A stretch of 64,000 nucleotides of DNA from Rhodobacter sp. (GCA_020250175.1 JADCEN010000060.1:1-64000); one strand, 5' to 3'; positions 7,446 to 17,350 are shown, numbered from the stretch's first letter. Program-made: numbers and translations. The notes: generated from the sequence alone by a model not told the origin.

Positions 7446-9457
7446 TCCTTCGGCACCACCCGCAGCCGCAATTCGCGCAACTGCTCGTTGGTGGGTTCGC
7501 TTGGCGCGCCCATCAGCAGGTCTTCGGCGCGCTGGTTCATCGGGAACATGATGACCTCGCGGATGTTGGCCTCGTCGGCCAGCAGCATCACGATGCGGTC
7601 GATGCCGGCCGCGCAGCCGCCGTGGGGGGGCGCGCCGTAGCGGAAGGCCTTGACCATGCCGCCAAAGCGCTTTTCCACCTCGGACGCAGGGTAACCGGCC
7701 AGTTCAAAGGCTTTGAACATGATCTCGGGCTTGTGGTTGCGGATGCCGCCGGAAATCAGTTCATAGCCGTTGCAGGCCAGGTCGTATTGATAGGCGTAAA
7801 CGGATAGCGGGTCCCCGTTCAGCGCCTCCAGGCCCCCCTGTGGCATGGAAAACGGGTTGTGGCTGAAGTCGATTTTCCCGTCGTCGGTCTTTTCATACAT
7901 CGGGAAATCGACGATCCAGGCAAAGCGGAAGGTATCGGTTTCGGTCAGCCCCAACTCCCGCCCGATCTCATTGCGCGCCCGGCCTGCGACGGCCTCGAAG
8001 GTTTCGGGCTTGCCGCCCAGGAAGAAGGCGGCATCGCCCAGACCAAGGCCGAGCTGCTGTCGGATCGCCTCGGTGCGTTCGGGGCCGATGTTCTTTGCAA
8101 GGGGGCCGGCGGCTTCTATTTCTGAGAAGTACGCTCCCCTAAGCAAGTTCACGGTATGAGAGTCACCGTTTTCAAGGGCTTCAAGTATTAGTAGCGCGGC
8201 TGATGCTATTTCCGACTGTTCACCTCGTGCCTCTTCAACCAGTTGCGAGAAGCGAATATCAAGTTCCGACTTCAGTCTGGTTGATCCGTCATCATTATCC
8301 AGATGAGCGTCCAGCAGTTCGTTTATTTGGGACATTTCACGGAGCGTCGCTGTGCTGCCCGCACCAAACTCGCGTTTCCGCCAGAAGATATAGCCCATTC
8401 CCGGCAGACCCTGCGCCTGCGCGAAGGCGTTCATCCGGTCGCAGAACTTGCGCGACCCACCGCCGGGCGCGGGAATGGCCCGCACCTCGGTCCCCTCATT
8501 TTCCAGCAGCTTCGCAAAAATCGCAAATCCCGATCCCCGGAAATGCTCACTCACCACCTGCATCCTGATCGGGTTGCGCAAATCCGGCTTGTCCGATCCG
8601 TACCACAGCAGCGCATCCCGGTACGCAATGCGCGGCCAGTCCGCCACCACCTTCTTCTCCGGCGCGAATTCCTCGAACAGGCCCTGGATTACGGGCTGGA
8701 CGGCAGAGAACACATCTTCCTGCTCGACAAAGCTCATCTCGATGTCCAACTGGTAGAAATCGGTGGGCGAGCGGTCGGCGCGCGGGTCTTCATCGCGGAA
8801 ACAGGGGGCGATCTGAAAATAGCGGTCGAACCCCGCCACCATGATCAGCTGCTTGAACTGCTGCGGGGCCTGCGGCAGGGCATAGAACTTGCCCGGATGC
8901 AGGCGGCTTGGCACCAGAAAGTCGCGCGCCCCTTCGGGCGACGATGCGGTGATGATCGGCGTCTGGAACTCGGTAAAGCCCTGCGCCCACATGCGGTTGC
9001 GCAAGGACCGCACCACGTTCGACCGCAGCATCATGTTGGCATGCAGCTTTTCCCGCCGCAGGTCCAGAAAGCGGTAGGTCAGGCGGGTTTCCTCGGGGTA
9101 GTCGACATCGCCGAAGACCGGCAGGGGCAGGTCATCCGCCGCCCCCAGAACGGTCAGGCCGGTGGCATAGACCTCGATCTCGCCGGTGGCCAGCCTGGGG
9201 TTGACCAGCGCCGCATCGCGCGCCTTGACGCGACCGTCAATCCGCACCACCCATTCGGCGCGGACACGCTCGATATCGGCAAAGGCCGGGCTGTCGCTGT
9301 CGGCCAGCACCTGGGAGATGCCGTAATGATCGCGCAGGTCGACAAACAGCACGCCGCCATGGTCGCGCACCCGGTGGACCCAGCCCGCAAGGCGCACGGT
9401 CTGGCCCACATGGGCAGTGTTCAGGTCGGCGCAGGTGTGGCTGCGATAGGCATGCAT
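7442..9457 (-). CDS. aspS: aspartyl-tRNA synthetase with in-frame insertion
   Basis: Class II synthetase that charges tRNA-Asp (possibly also tRNA-Asn). The N-terminal OB-fold anticodon domain (about residues 1-105), motif 2 segment [24 protein letters not shown] split around residue 215-240, the GAD domain and C-terminal motif 3 ([12 protein letters not shown]) are all present. The protein is 671 residues; bacterial enzymes are near 590. The excess is one block, residues 361-447 (8117-8377), inserted between FWR and [14 protein letters not shown] inside the GAD domain. The start at 9457 (MHAYRSHTC) is supported by family length; the open frame extends to 9595 but the extension lacks resemblance. 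Confidence 0.95.
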   Translation of the reverse strand: MHAYRSHTCADLNTAHVGQTVRLAGWVHRVRDHGGVLFVDLRDHYGISQVLADSDSPAFADIERVRAEWVVRIDGRVKARDAALVNPRLATGEIEVYATGLTVLGAADDLPLPVFGDVDYPEETRLTYRFLDLRREKLHANMMLRSNVVRSLRNRMWAQGFTEFQTPIITASSPEGARDFLVPSRLHPGKFYALPQAPQQFKQLIMVAGFDRYFQIAPCFRDEDPRADRSPTDFYQLDIEMSFVEQEDVFSAVQPVIQGLFEEFAPEKKVVADWPRIAYRDALLWYGSDKPDLRNPIRMQVVSEHFRGSGFAIFAKLLENEGTEVRAIPAPGGGSRKFCDRMNAFAQAQGLPGMGYIFWRKREFGAGSTATLREMSQINELLDAHLDNDDGSTRLKSELDIRFSQLVEEARGEQSEIASAALLILEALENGDSHTVNLLRGAYFSEIEAAGPLAKNIGPERTEAIRQQLGLGLGDAAFFLGGKPETFEAVAGRARNEIGRELGLTETDTFRFAWIVDFPMYEKTDDGKIDFSHNPFSMPQGGLEALNGDPLSVYAYQYDLACNGYELISGGIRNHKPEIMFKAFELAGYPASEVEKRFGGMVKAFRYGAPPHGGCAAGIDRIVMLLADEANIREVIMFPMNQRAEDLLMGAPSEPTNEQLRELRLRVVPKD
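8117..8377 (-). other. in-frame insertion of about 80 residues in AspRS
   Basis: Relative to other bacterial AspRS, residues 361-447 replace a short loop of some 7-8 residues with a new segment ([20 protein letters not shown]... to ...[11 protein letters not shown]). It is predicted to be helical and charged, with no cysteine or catalytic motif. Its DNA is visibly richer in A and T than the flanking aspS sequence. The frame is uninterrupted, so the insertion is tolerated or useful. Its origin is unknown: it may be a mobile protein-coding palindrome-type element, a new domain, or a recombination product. Confidence 0.75.
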
Positions 9458-9521
9458 GATCGTCCCCTTGCCCCGAAGGCCGTCTTTGTCCGCGCCGATA
9501 CAGCGCGCCCATTGCGGGAAG

Positions 9522-10312
9522 TCAAGGGAACTCGGGCCGCAGGGCAGCGCCATCGCATTTGGCCGATGATGGGTTTTGCGCAGTCGCCGGACCATCCTGC
9601 GCGTTTGCGTCTGGCGGGAAACGGGGAGTTTGGGGGGGGCGGGCTTTTCGCAGAAGGTTGAGGGCGAGCTTTCGCAGAAGGCTGAGGGTTTCCGCCCCGT
9701 TGTCTTTGCGGTTGCGGGCGCGGTCCTCGCCGAAAGCCATATCGAGCACCCGGTGCTGGCAGTTCCCGATCAACCTACGGGTGCCTGCGGCTTTCGCGAC
9801 GGCTTTGGATGTCAGCCGGGCCGGGGAGACATGGAAGCGCCTGGCCGTGCTCTCGCCGAACTGGCGGCCGGACGGGACGCAGGCGATCATGGCCAGACCG
9901 GGCAGGCCTGGCCCGTCCGTGCAGCGGCGGCCCGTCACCACATGCAGGGGCGCGCGCCCTGCCGCGCGGTCGAACGACCGGCGCAGCGTCTTGCCACTGG
10001 TCGCCAGCACCCCCGGCCCATCGGCACCCGGACCGTCCAGAAAGGCCTCAAACACCCACCCGAAGGCCTGCGGGTCCCGCAGCCGGACAGGCGGCTGAAC
10101 GTGTCATGGCTCGGCAACCCATTCCCAAGGCGCAGAAATTCCCGCAGCAGACGCTCCCGATCCGCAGCAAATTCCGCGAGATCCACGCATGTCTCTGCCC
10201 CGCAGACCGAAGCCGCCGGTGCGATCACCGCCATGTCCAAAAGGAAACGGCGCTGCGCGTTCCCCCTGCCGGAATCAGGAACCGAACCCAAAATCATAAG
10301 TCATGAACCCAT
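9522..10312 (-). pseudogene. ISAs1-family transposase relic
   Basis: Read on the minus strand, a first frame gives GRGNAQRRFLLDMAV, then CGAETCVDLAEFAADRE, then GLPSHDTFSRL (10297 to about 10110), the N-terminal domain of ISAs1 transposases. After a frameshift a second frame gives FEAFLDG, then SGKTLRRSFDRAAGRAPLHVVT (usual motif DGKTLRRS). About 130 residues of the catalytic core are then missing, and the C-terminal block [23 protein letters not shown] follows, continuing to [16 protein letters not shown] second frameshift lies in a run of eight G at 9632-9639, after which RRKRAGW and IIGQMR appear in another frame. The element is inactive. Confidence 0.82.
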
Positions 10313-10448
10313 TCTCACCTCCATGAGGTGAGACAGTCAGACTCCTTTCCCAAGCGTCACACCGGTCAATTCTTCAAATGCGAGTCCCATGGGCGGTTGC
10401 AAGATCGGCCTTTGCACGCAAGAACTCTCCGGACCAAGAGGATGGCAC

Positions 10449-11147
10449 ATGACACTGACAACCATCGGTTTCGATGCAGACGATACGCTGTGGCATCACG
10501 AAACCTATTTCCGGATGACCCAAGGCCATTTTGCCCGCCTGCTTGCCGGATACGCAGACCCCGACCACCTGCATGGGCGCCTTCTGGAGGCAGAGCGGCG
10601 CAATCTGGGGCATTACGGTTTTGGGGTGAAGGGCTTCGTGCTGTCCATGATCGAAACAGCCATCGAGGTAACGGACGGGCGCGTGCCCGCCACGGTCATC
10701 AGTGACATCATGGCTGCGGGCCGCGAGATGCTGTCGCACCCGATCGACCTTCTGCCCGATGCCCGCGCTGCGGTGTCGGCGCTGGCCCGGACCCACAGGA
10801 TCCTGCTGATCACCAAGGGCGACTTGATGGATCAGGACAGAAAGCTGGCCCAGTCCGGCCTGGGGGAGATGTTCTATGCTGTGGAGGTTGTATCGGACAA
10901 GACGGCATCGGTCTATGCCCGCGCCTTTGCCCGGCACGGAACCGGCGCGGCGCAGGCGATGATGGTCGGAAACTCTCTGAAATCCGATGTCCTTCCGGCA
11001 ATTGAGGCGGGTGCCTGGGGCATCCATGTGCCCAGCGGTGTCCCTTGGGCGCTTGACATCGCCGACCCGCCGACAGGCCATCCCCGATACCGCGCCTTGC
11101 CCGGCCTTGGCGCGCTTGTCCCGCTTGTGTCGATGCTGGATGGCTAG
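10449..11147 (+). CDS. HAD-superfamily hydrolase
   Basis: The 232-residue cytoplasmic protein starts TTIGFDADDTLWHHE, the HAD motif I DxDDT (nucleophile and acid aspartates at about residues 9 and 11). Motif II is in LLITKG (about 118-123), the lysine of motif III is near VVSDKTA (about 143) and motif IV is GNSLKSD (about 176). This matches the HAD-IA phosphatases with a helical cap. Substrate is unknown. The ATG at 10449 is chosen because the HAD motif begins five residues later; the frame extends upstream without support. A hairpin at 11213-11249 follows the gene. Confidence 0.85.
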   Translation: MTLTTIGFDADDTLWHHETYFRMTQGHFARLLAGYADPDHLHGRLLEAERRNLGHYGFGVKGFVLSMIETAIEVTDGRVPATVISDIMAAGREMLSHPIDLLPDARAAVSALARTHRILLITKGDLMDQDRKLAQSGLGEMFYAVEVVSDKTASVYARAFARHGTGAAQAMMVGNSLKSDVLPAIEAGAWGIHVPSGVPWALDIADPPTGHPRYRALPGLGALVPLVSMLDG

Positions 11148-11212
11148 CTACCGCATCTTGCGCCCCATGCTGGCGGTCCGGCCATATCTGCACATCGGCT
11201 TGTGTGAGACAG

Positions 11213-11249
11213 TTTGCAAAACCCTTTGGCACAAAGGGGTTTTCGCAAA
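11213..11249 (+). terminator. imperfect hairpin after the HAD gene
   Basis: The stretch TTTGCAAAACCCTTTG-GCA-CAAAGGGGTTTTCGCAAA folds into a long, slightly bulged stem with a 3-base loop. It lies between the HAD gene and the carboxypeptidase gene and could terminate the former, or act in the leader of the latter. There is no clean T-run after it. Confidence 0.4.
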
Positions 11250-11333
11250 TGGAAGCCTGTGCTACCTTATCAGCGAAGCAGTGAAAGCCCCAAGAAAAAA
11301 CCGGGGCATCAAAGGCAGGTAAGGACAATCGAC

Positions 11334-12941
11334 GTGACATCGCGTCTGTGGCGGGCTTTTGCCTGTAGCTTGGTCATGGCAGTGACAATTGCCATAAACG
11401 CCGGTTTTTCCGGTTCCGTTCAGGCCGCGCCCTATGCCGCCCTGGTGATGGATGCGCGGACGGGCGAGGTGTTGTATGAAACCAATTCCGAGACCCGCCT
11501 GCATCCGGCCTCGCTGACCAAGATGCTGACCCTTTACATCGCGTTCGAAGCCATCGAACGCGGCGAGATTTCGCTTGATACAATGGTCAAGATCTCGAAA
11601 CACGCCGCTGCCGAACCGCCGTCGAAGCTTGGCCTGAAGGCGGGGCAGAGGATTCAGTTGCGCTATCTGATCCGGGCGGCCGCCGTGAAATCCGCCAATG
11701 ACGCCGCAACCGCCATCGGCGAGGCCATCAGCGGCAGTGAACAGGCGTTTTCGAAACGCATGAACCGCACCGCCAAGGCCATCGGCATGAAGAAGTCCAC
11801 CTTCAAGAATGCCAATGGCCTGACCCAGGAACGGCATCTGTCCACCGCCCGCGACATGACCGTTCTGGGGCGCCGACTGTTCTACGATTTTCCGCAATAT
11901 TACAACATCTTCTCGCGCCGGTCGACAGACGCCGGGGTTGCGACGGTGAACAACACGAACCGGCGCTTTCTGGACAGCTACAAGGGTGCCGACGGCATCA
12001 AGACCGGCTACACCAACCCGGCAGGCTTCAGCCTGACCGCCTCGGCGGAACGCGGCGGCAAGCGAATCATCGCAACCGTGCTGGGTGGAAAATCGACCGC
12101 CCATCGCAACGCAAAGATGGCCGAACTGCTGGATATCGGCTTCGGAGAAGCGCCGGCGAATGCCATTGTCAAGAAACCTGCCGCCCCGAACTACGATGCG
12201 GTGGCGCAGGCCGAGATGGAGGAAGACGGCGCAGGCAAGACGATCCGCGTCATGACGGCTGTGGCGAAGTCACCGCGCCCCAGATCGCGCCCGGACCTGA
12301 CACCGCCGCCGGAAGACCTGATGATCGCCCTGCAGGACGGGATCGCAGGCGCGCTGGCCGAAGCAGCTGCAGAGGCACCCGCGATCGCGGTGGCGGCGGC
12401 AGTCAGCACCGCCCCCCCGGCAGAGCTTGTGCTTGCCGAACCGGAAGCGGTGCCGGAGCCAGCAGCCCCGGCGGTGGCACTGGCCGATACCGGACCGGCA
12501 GAAACCAGCACAGGGCCGCTGCCTGCACCCGTCATTGATCCCACCACCCTTGCCGTGGCAAAGGCCGTGGACGCGGCACCCCCGGTTTCGCCACCGGCTT
12601 CAGCAGCACCGCGTCCGCGCCCGGAAGACATGTTTGCCGATGCCGCTCCGGTTCCGGACGCAATGCAGGAGACGCCCGAAGTCGTCACCCGGATCAGCAC
12701 GTCCGGCGGCAGGCATTGGGGCATCAACGTCGGCCGCTACCCGTCGCGCGCCGGGGCGGAACGGCAGTTGCTGCGAACCGCCCTTGCGGAAACGGCCACA
12801 CTGAACGACGGGTTGCGCAAGGTGGTGGAACGCGGCGGCGAATATGACGCGAACTTCGTCGGGCTGACGCAGGATCAGGCAGACCTCGCCTGCCGCCGCC
12901 TGCAGGCGCGGGCCGTACAATGCTTCACGATGGGCCCCTGA
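11334..12941 (+). CDS. D-alanyl-D-alanine carboxypeptidase with C-terminal SPOR-like domain
   Basis: A penicillin-binding-protein fold enzyme (peptidase S11) that trims the terminal D-Ala of peptidoglycan stem peptides in the periplasm. The active-site motifs SLTK, SAN and KTG are present in order in the first 230 residues. I take GTG 11334 as start: it follows GGTAAGGAC and gives a normal signal peptide (VTSRLWRAFACSLVMAV... ending SVQAA). After the catalytic domain (to about residue 270) comes a long alanine/proline-rich linker, then about 75 C-terminal residues (GRHWGINVGRYPSRAGAERQ onwards) that look like a peptidoglycan-binding SPOR domain. Total 535 residues, longer than plain family members because of this tail. 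Confidence 0.9.
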   Translation: MTSRLWRAFACSLVMAVTIAINAGFSGSVQAAPYAALVMDARTGEVLYETNSETRLHPASLTKMLTLYIAFEAIERGEISLDTMVKISKHAAAEPPSKLGLKAGQRIQLRYLIRAAAVKSANDAATAIGEAISGSEQAFSKRMNRTAKAIGMKKSTFKNANGLTQERHLSTARDMTVLGRRLFYDFPQYYNIFSRRSTDAGVATVNNTNRRFLDSYKGADGIKTGYTNPAGFSLTASAERGGKRIIATVLGGKSTAHRNAKMAELLDIGFGEAPANAIVKKPAAPNYDAVAQAEMEEDGAGKTIRVMTAVAKSPRPRSRPDLTPPPEDLMIALQDGIAGALAEAAAEAPAIAVAAAVSTAPPAELVLAEPEAVPEPAAPAVALADTGPAETSTGPLPAPVIDPTTLAVAKAVDAAPPVSPPASAAPRPRPEDMFADAAPVPDAMQETPEVVTRISTSGGRHWGINVGRYPSRAGAERQLLRTALAETATLNDGLRKVVERGGEYDANFVGLTQDQADLACRRLQARAVQCFTMGP

Positions 12942-13013
12942 CCGGCTTTGTCATTCCCGCCCCGACGCAGCCCGCCCTTGCCCCAAGACAGCCCTTTCCC
13001 GGGGCAAAAACCG

Positions 13014-13172
13014 TCAGGGTTTCGGCCGGTCGTCCCAGTCCTTTGTCAGGATGCGGTTGGCATCGCCCTGGGGGTCTTCGTACTGGCGGTTTTTCAGTGA
13101 CCAGAAGAAGGCGGCAAGACCGATGCCGCCCAGAAACAGCGATACGGGAATGAGGATACCCAGGATCGTCAT
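13014..13172 (-). CDS. ccoS: cbb3 oxidase maturation protein CcoS
   Basis: A 52-residue protein with one N-terminal membrane segment (TILGILIPVSLFLGGIGLAAFFW) followed by SLKNRQYEDPQGDANRIL, the hallmark of CcoS. CcoS is needed for cofactor insertion into cbb3-type oxidase. The start codon overlaps the ccoI stop (ATGA at 13169-13172), so translation is coupled. It is the last gene of ccoGHIS. Confidence 0.93.
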   Translation of the reverse strand: MTILGILIPVSLFLGGIGLAAFFWSLKNRQYEDPQGDANRILTKDWDDRPKP

Positions 13173-15349
13173 TTCAGCCTCAGCGCATTAAGCGAAACCG
13201 TGATCGATGACAGCGACATCGCCAGCGCCGCAGCCAGCGGCGTTGCCAGCCCGACCAGGGCCAACGGAACAGCAACCACATTGTACAGGATCGAGATCGC
13301 GAAGTTCTCCTTGATCCGCCGGGTCGCCTGCGCGGCAATCCTGGCCGCGTCACCGATCGGGGCGATGTCCTGGCCCAGCAGCACGATATCCGATGCCACC
13401 CGCGCCGCATCCAACGCCGAGGCGGGCGAGATCGAGACATGAGCCGCCGCCAGTGCCGCCGTATCGTTCAGCCCGTCGCCCACCATCAGCACGCGGTGCC
13501 CCTGCGCTGACAACTGTGCCACCGCCGCCGCCTTTTCCGCAGGCAAGGCACCGGCGGTCCAATCGGTGATCCCCAGGCGCTGCGCCAGATCGCGAACGGC
13601 ACCTTCGGCGTCGCCAGAGATCAGCAGCACCGTCTTGCCCTGTGCGGCAAGTGCCTGAACAGCAGCTTCGGCCCCCGGACGCAGGCGGTCGGCAAAGGTG
13701 AACCCATGGCTGGCCTCGCCCAGCGACAGATAGGTCGCGGTGACGTCCAACGGTTCGGCCCCGGTCCAATGTGCGCGGCCCAGCCGCACGCGACGCCCGC
13801 GCCACTGCCCTTCGATGCCGTAACCCGGCACTTCGAAAATCCCGCTGACCTCGGCCGCTTCGCCGCCGCCCGCAGCCAGTGCCATGGCAAGCGGATGCGA
13901 CGAGGCGCGGGCCAGGGCCACCGCAACAGCCCGCACGTCGGCCGGATGATCCTGCAGGTTGGTCGGCTCGGGCATGCCCAGGGTCAGGGTTCCGGTCTTG
14001 TCGAAGACCACGGTGTCAACCTCGGCCAGACGCTCCAGCGCGGTGCCATGCTTGATCAGCAGGCCCTTGCGGAACAGCTTGCCGCTGGCCGCCGTCACCA
14101 CCGCAGGCACCGCCAGCCCCAGCGCGCAGGGGCAGGTGATGATCAGCACGGCGGCCGAGATGTTGATGGCAAAGCGGACATCCCCGCCGGTAATCCACAT
14201 CCAGACGGCAAAGGCCCCGAAGGACAGAAGATGCACGCCCGGCGAATAGAGCCGCGCCGCCCGGTCGGCCAGCGAGGTGTAGCGGGTTTTGGCACTTTCC
14301 GCGATTGCCACCAGATCGGCCATGCGGTGCAACGAGGACTCCTTGCCCGCCGCCGTCACCCGCAGCGTCAGCGGACCGGTCAGATTGACCTCGCCCGCGC
14401 TGATCACCGTGCCCGGCCCGGCATAGACGGGCAGGCTTTCGCCGGTCAGCAAAGACCGGTCCACCTCGCTGCTGCCTTCGGTCACCACGCCATCGGCCGG
14501 CATCCGCCCGCCTGGGCGCACCAGCACCAGATCCCCCGCCGAAACCTGCGAAATCGGCAGAACCAGTTCCATCCCGCCGCGCAGCACCGTGGCGCGCGGC
14601 ACCTCCAGGGCGGCCAGCTCTTCGGCGGCAGACCGGGCAACCGCGCGCGTGCGATGGTCCAGATAACGCCCCGCGAGCAGGAAGAAGGTCAGCATCACGG
14701 CGGCATCGAAATAGGCGTGATGCCCGCCCTTGGCCGTCTCATAAAGCGAGATCGATGAGGCCAGGATGATGGCAAGGGAAATCGGCACATCCATGCCCAG
14801 CCGCCCCACCTTCAGCGATGTCCAGGCCGAGCGGAAGAACGGCTGCCCGGCAAAGATCACGGTCGGAATGGCGATGGCGGCGGAAATCCAGTGGAACATG
14901 TCGCGCGTCGCGTCTTCCGCCCCGGACCAGACGGCAACCGACAGCAGCATCACGTTCATCATCGAAAATCCGGCCACGCCCAGCCGCATCAGCAGGTCGC
15001 GCCCCTGCCGGTCAGTCTCGGTGGCCGACAGCAGCCCGGCGTCCAATTCGTGCGCCTCGTACCCAAGGCGCTTCAGCGTCAGGATCAGCGTTTCGGTCAA
15101 GACGTTTGGTTCGGCATCCACGCTGACGCGCCGAAGCGTCAGGTTCACCCGCGCCGACCGGACGCCCGGAAGGCTGGCCAGACCGTTTTCGACCGTGGAA
15201 ATGCAGGCCGCGCAATGCACGCCGGGCAGCGACAGCATGATGCGCCCGCTTGCCGCGGCCGACAGTGCCGCCAGCCGTTGGACTGACGGGACAACCGCGC
15301 AGGCAGGGCAGGCAGAAGGCGTCGTTTCCAGCCGTGGAAGCGCCGTCAT
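13169..15349 (-). CDS. ccoI: copper-transporting P1B-type ATPase CcoI
   Basis: The 726-residue inner-membrane pump supplies copper for cbb3 oxidase assembly. Near the N-terminus there is a CPAC pair (residues 14-17) and a heavy-metal-associated domain with GVHCAACIS (about 44-51). The transmembrane metal site CPCALGLAVP, the phosphorylation site DKTGTLTLG, and the hinge GDGLNDTAALAAA are all intact. Length is normal for CcoI/FixI. The gene is 4 bases downstream of ccoH and overlaps ccoS. Confidence 0.96.
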   Translation of the reverse strand: MTALPRLETTPSACPACAVVPSVQRLAALSAAASGRIMLSLPGVHCAACISTVENGLASLPGVRSARVNLTLRRVSVDAEPNVLTETLILTLKRLGYEAHELDAGLLSATETDRQGRDLLMRLGVAGFSMMNVMLLSVAVWSGAEDATRDMFHWISAAIAIPTVIFAGQPFFRSAWTSLKVGRLGMDVPISLAIILASSISLYETAKGGHHAYFDAAVMLTFFLLAGRYLDHRTRAVARSAAEELAALEVPRATVLRGGMELVLPISQVSAGDLVLVRPGGRMPADGVVTEGSSEVDRSLLTGESLPVYAGPGTVISAGEVNLTGPLTLRVTAAGKESSLHRMADLVAIAESAKTRYTSLADRAARLYSPGVHLLSFGAFAVWMWITGGDVRFAINISAAVLIITCPCALGLAVPAVVTAASGKLFRKGLLIKHGTALERLAEVDTVVFDKTGTLTLGMPEPTNLQDHPADVRAVAVALARASSHPLAMALAAGGGEAAEVSGIFEVPGYGIEGQWRGRRVRLGRAHWTGAEPLDVTATYLSLGEASHGFTFADRLRPGAEAAVQALAAQGKTVLLISGDAEGAVRDLAQRLGITDWTAGALPAEKAAAVAQLSAQGHRVLMVGDGLNDTAALAAAHVSISPASALDAARVASDIVLLGQDIAPIGDAARIAAQATRRIKENFAISILYNVVAVPLALVGLATPLAAALAMSLSSITVSLNALRLK

Positions 15350-15353
15350 CGGA

Positions 15354-15812
15354 TCACCCCTTCACGAACAGATCGAGCCGCCGGAAAAACCGCGTTCCGT
15401 CGGGCGCACGGGCCTCGACCTTCAGCATCCATTTGCCGGGGTTCAGGGCCAGCGGGGCGCGGTAGGTTCCGCCTTCCTTGACAAACACCGGATAGCTGTC
15501 TTCGCGGGCCTCGGTCGGCCGGCCGACCAGCACCGAAAGGTCACCCACCGGGGCGGGCGCGCCTTTGGCATCCGTGAACACCAGCTCCAGAACCTGGCCC
15601 CTGTGGTCATAGTCCGCCGCCAGCGACCATCCCAGGGCCAGCTGCGCCGCGCGGTCGGCATCGAAGGTCTGGCTTGCGACGTAGGAATTCGGAACCTCCA
15701 GACCCGGAAATGTGGAAACGGCCTTGTATGCCAGCAGAAAGTTCACCGCGATGATCACGCCAAAGGCGGATACGGTGATGACAAGCACCTTGCGCCCGGT
15801 CATTTCTGCCAT
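15354..15812 (-). CDS. ccoH: cbb3 assembly protein CcoH (FixH family)
   Basis: A membrane protein with one N-terminal helix (VLVITVSAFGVIIAVNFLLAY) and a periplasmic beta-rich domain, ending LNPGKWMLKVEARAPDGTRFFRRLDLFV, typical of FixH. It takes part in maturation of cbb3 oxidase. I prefer ATG 15812 (MAEMTGRK): GGGAAGG stands 9 bases upstream. ATG 15821, which overlaps the ccoG stop, is directly next to that motif and less likely. Product 152 residues with the chosen start. Confidence 0.9.
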   Translation of the reverse strand: MAEMTGRKVLVITVSAFGVIIAVNFLLAYKAVSTFPGLEVPNSYVASQTFDADRAAQLALGWSLAADYDHRGQVLELVFTDAKGAPAPVGDLSVLVGRPTEAREDSYPVFVKEGGTYRAPLALNPGKWMLKVEARAPDGTRFFRRLDLFVKG

Positions 15813-15813
15813 G

Positions 15814-17271
15814 TCAGTCATCCTTCCCTTCGGCTTCTTCCCGGTCCAGTCCGTTGAAGATGGTCCTGTGCGAGACGCGCTCGTTGGAAACACGGTCTTC
15901 CACCCAGAATGTCACATCGGTGCGCTTGTCATTGGCGGCCGGGCTGCCCGGTTCGGCGGTCAGATACACCCGCTGCGTCTTGGTCTGGTTGGCCGGCACG
16001 GTCACGCGCAGCTCTGTCGTGCCTTCCAGCGACACACGCATCGCCGCGTCCGATGACACCGAGATGTAGAAGTCGCGGTCTTCGCCATGCTTGTTCAGCA
16101 GGCGGAAATCATAGGCATTGCGGATGGACCCATCCGACAGTGTCACAAAGGTCGGGTTGCGGACCGGTGTCACGTTGACGTCAATCTCGGTGCGCAGGAA
16201 CAGCGCCACCACCAGGGCAATGCCGACGGTCGCCCAAAGCAGCGTGTAAAGCATGGTCCGAACGCGGAACACATGCGCCCAGACCGACTTCGGCGGATTG
16301 CCCGCCCGCTCCAGGGCCTCGTCTGTCAGTGCAAGATAGCCGATCAGGCCACGCGGCTTGCCGATCTTGTCCATCACGTCATTGCAGGCATCGATGCACA
16401 GCGCACAGGTGATGCAGGCCAGTTGCTGGCCATTGCGGATGTCGATCCCCATCGGGCAGACGTTGACGCAGGCCATGCAATCAATGCAATCGCCCTGCCC
16501 GTCGGCCAGGGGTTCGCCATGTTTCAACTTGCCGCGCGGCTCGCCCCGCCAGTCGCGGTAGGCGACCGTGATCGAATCCTCGTCCAGCATCGCCGCCTGA
16601 ATGCGCGGCCAGGGGCAGGCATAGATGCAGATCTGTTCGCGGGCGAAGCCACCAAAGACAAAAGTCGTCATCGTCAGGATGAACATCGTGATATAGGCAA
16701 CGGGCGGGGCGCTGAAGGTCAGAAGCTGGCCCAGCAGGGTGGGCGCATCGGTGAAGTAGAAAATCCAGGCCCCGCCGGTCGCCAGCCCGATCAGGAACCA
16801 GACCGTCCACTTGACCGCCCGCTTGCGCAGCTTTTCGCCGTCCCATTTCTGCCGGTGCAGGCGGATGCGCGCGTTGCGGTCGCCCTCGATCCAGCGCTCC
16901 ACCAGAATGAACAGGTCGGTCCAGACCGTCTGCGGGCAGGCATAGCCGCACCAGACCCGGCCGAGCGCCGAGGTGAACAGGAACAGACCCAAGCCCGCCA
17001 TGATCAGCAAACCGGCGACGAAATAGAACTCGTAGGGCCAGATTTCGATCATGAAGAAGAAAAAGCGGCGTCCGGCCATGTCAACCAGCACGGCCTGATC
17101 CGGCAGGTTCGGCCCGCGGTCCCAGCGCAGCCAGGGCGTGACGTAGTAGATGCCCAGCGTCACCGCCATGATCCACCACTTCAGCGTGCGGAAATTGCCT
17201 TTCACCCGGCGGGGGAACACCGGCTCGCGCGCGGCATAAAGGGCTTCCGGCGGACTGTCGGGATTGCTCAA
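15814..17271 (-). CDS. ccoG: cbb3 assembly ferredoxin-like protein CcoG (RdxB)
   Basis: A polytopic membrane protein with two [4Fe-4S] cluster motifs, DCIDCMACVNVCPMGIDI and CITCALCIDACND, plus CPWPRIQAAML and WCGYACPQTVW, all typical of CcoG/RdxB/FixG. It ends in an immunoglobulin-like periplasmic domain (NYDFRLLNKHGE region to end). It is thought to reduce copper for CcoI. The best start is TTG 17271 (LSNPDSPPEAL), preceded by AGGGGGCAGAG; no ATG or GTG fits the family N-terminus. 485 residues. It begins ccoGHIS and is separated from ccoP by a LysR gene. Confidence 0.93.
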   Translation of the reverse strand: MSNPDSPPEALYAAREPVFPRRVKGNFRTLKWWIMAVTLGIYYVTPWLRWDRGPNLPDQAVLVDMAGRRFFFFMIEIWPYEFYFVAGLLIMAGLGLFLFTSALGRVWCGYACPQTVWTDLFILVERWIEGDRNARIRLHRQKWDGEKLRKRAVKWTVWFLIGLATGGAWIFYFTDAPTLLGQLLTFSAPPVAYITMFILTMTTFVFGGFAREQICIYACPWPRIQAAMLDEDSITVAYRDWRGEPRGKLKHGEPLADGQGDCIDCMACVNVCPMGIDIRNGQQLACITCALCIDACNDVMDKIGKPRGLIGYLALTDEALERAGNPPKSVWAHVFRVRTMLYTLLWATVGIALVVALFLRTEIDVNVTPVRNPTFVTLSDGSIRNAYDFRLLNKHGEDRDFYISVSSDAAMRVSLEGTTELRVTVPANQTKTQRVYLTAEPGSPAANDKRTDVTFWVEDRVSNERVSHRTIFNGLDREEAEGKDD

Positions 17272-17322
17272 GACTCTGCCCCCTTCGTGCAGCGCCCCTT
17301 GAAAAGGCCTGTGGGACCCGAC

Positions 17323-17350
17323 CCATTGGCCATCGCCGCCTGGCCAATGG
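17323..17350. repeat. inverted repeat upstream of ccoG
   Basis: The arms CCATTGGCC and GGCCAATGG are perfect complements 10 bases apart. The site lies between the LysR stop and the ccoG start, about 50-80 bases ahead of ccoG. It could terminate LysR transcription or be an RNA or DNA control element for ccoGHIS. No T-run follows on either strand. Confidence 0.45.

Noticed and set aside
9458-9595. N-terminal extension of the aspS frame
   Set aside because: The family start is [12 protein letters not shown]; the 46 upstream codons lack similarity and overlap the ISAs1 relic.
12980-13010. TTGCCCC...GGGGCAA as a terminator for the carboxypeptidase gene
   Set aside because: Loop of 16 bases and no T-run in the right direction; too weak to list.
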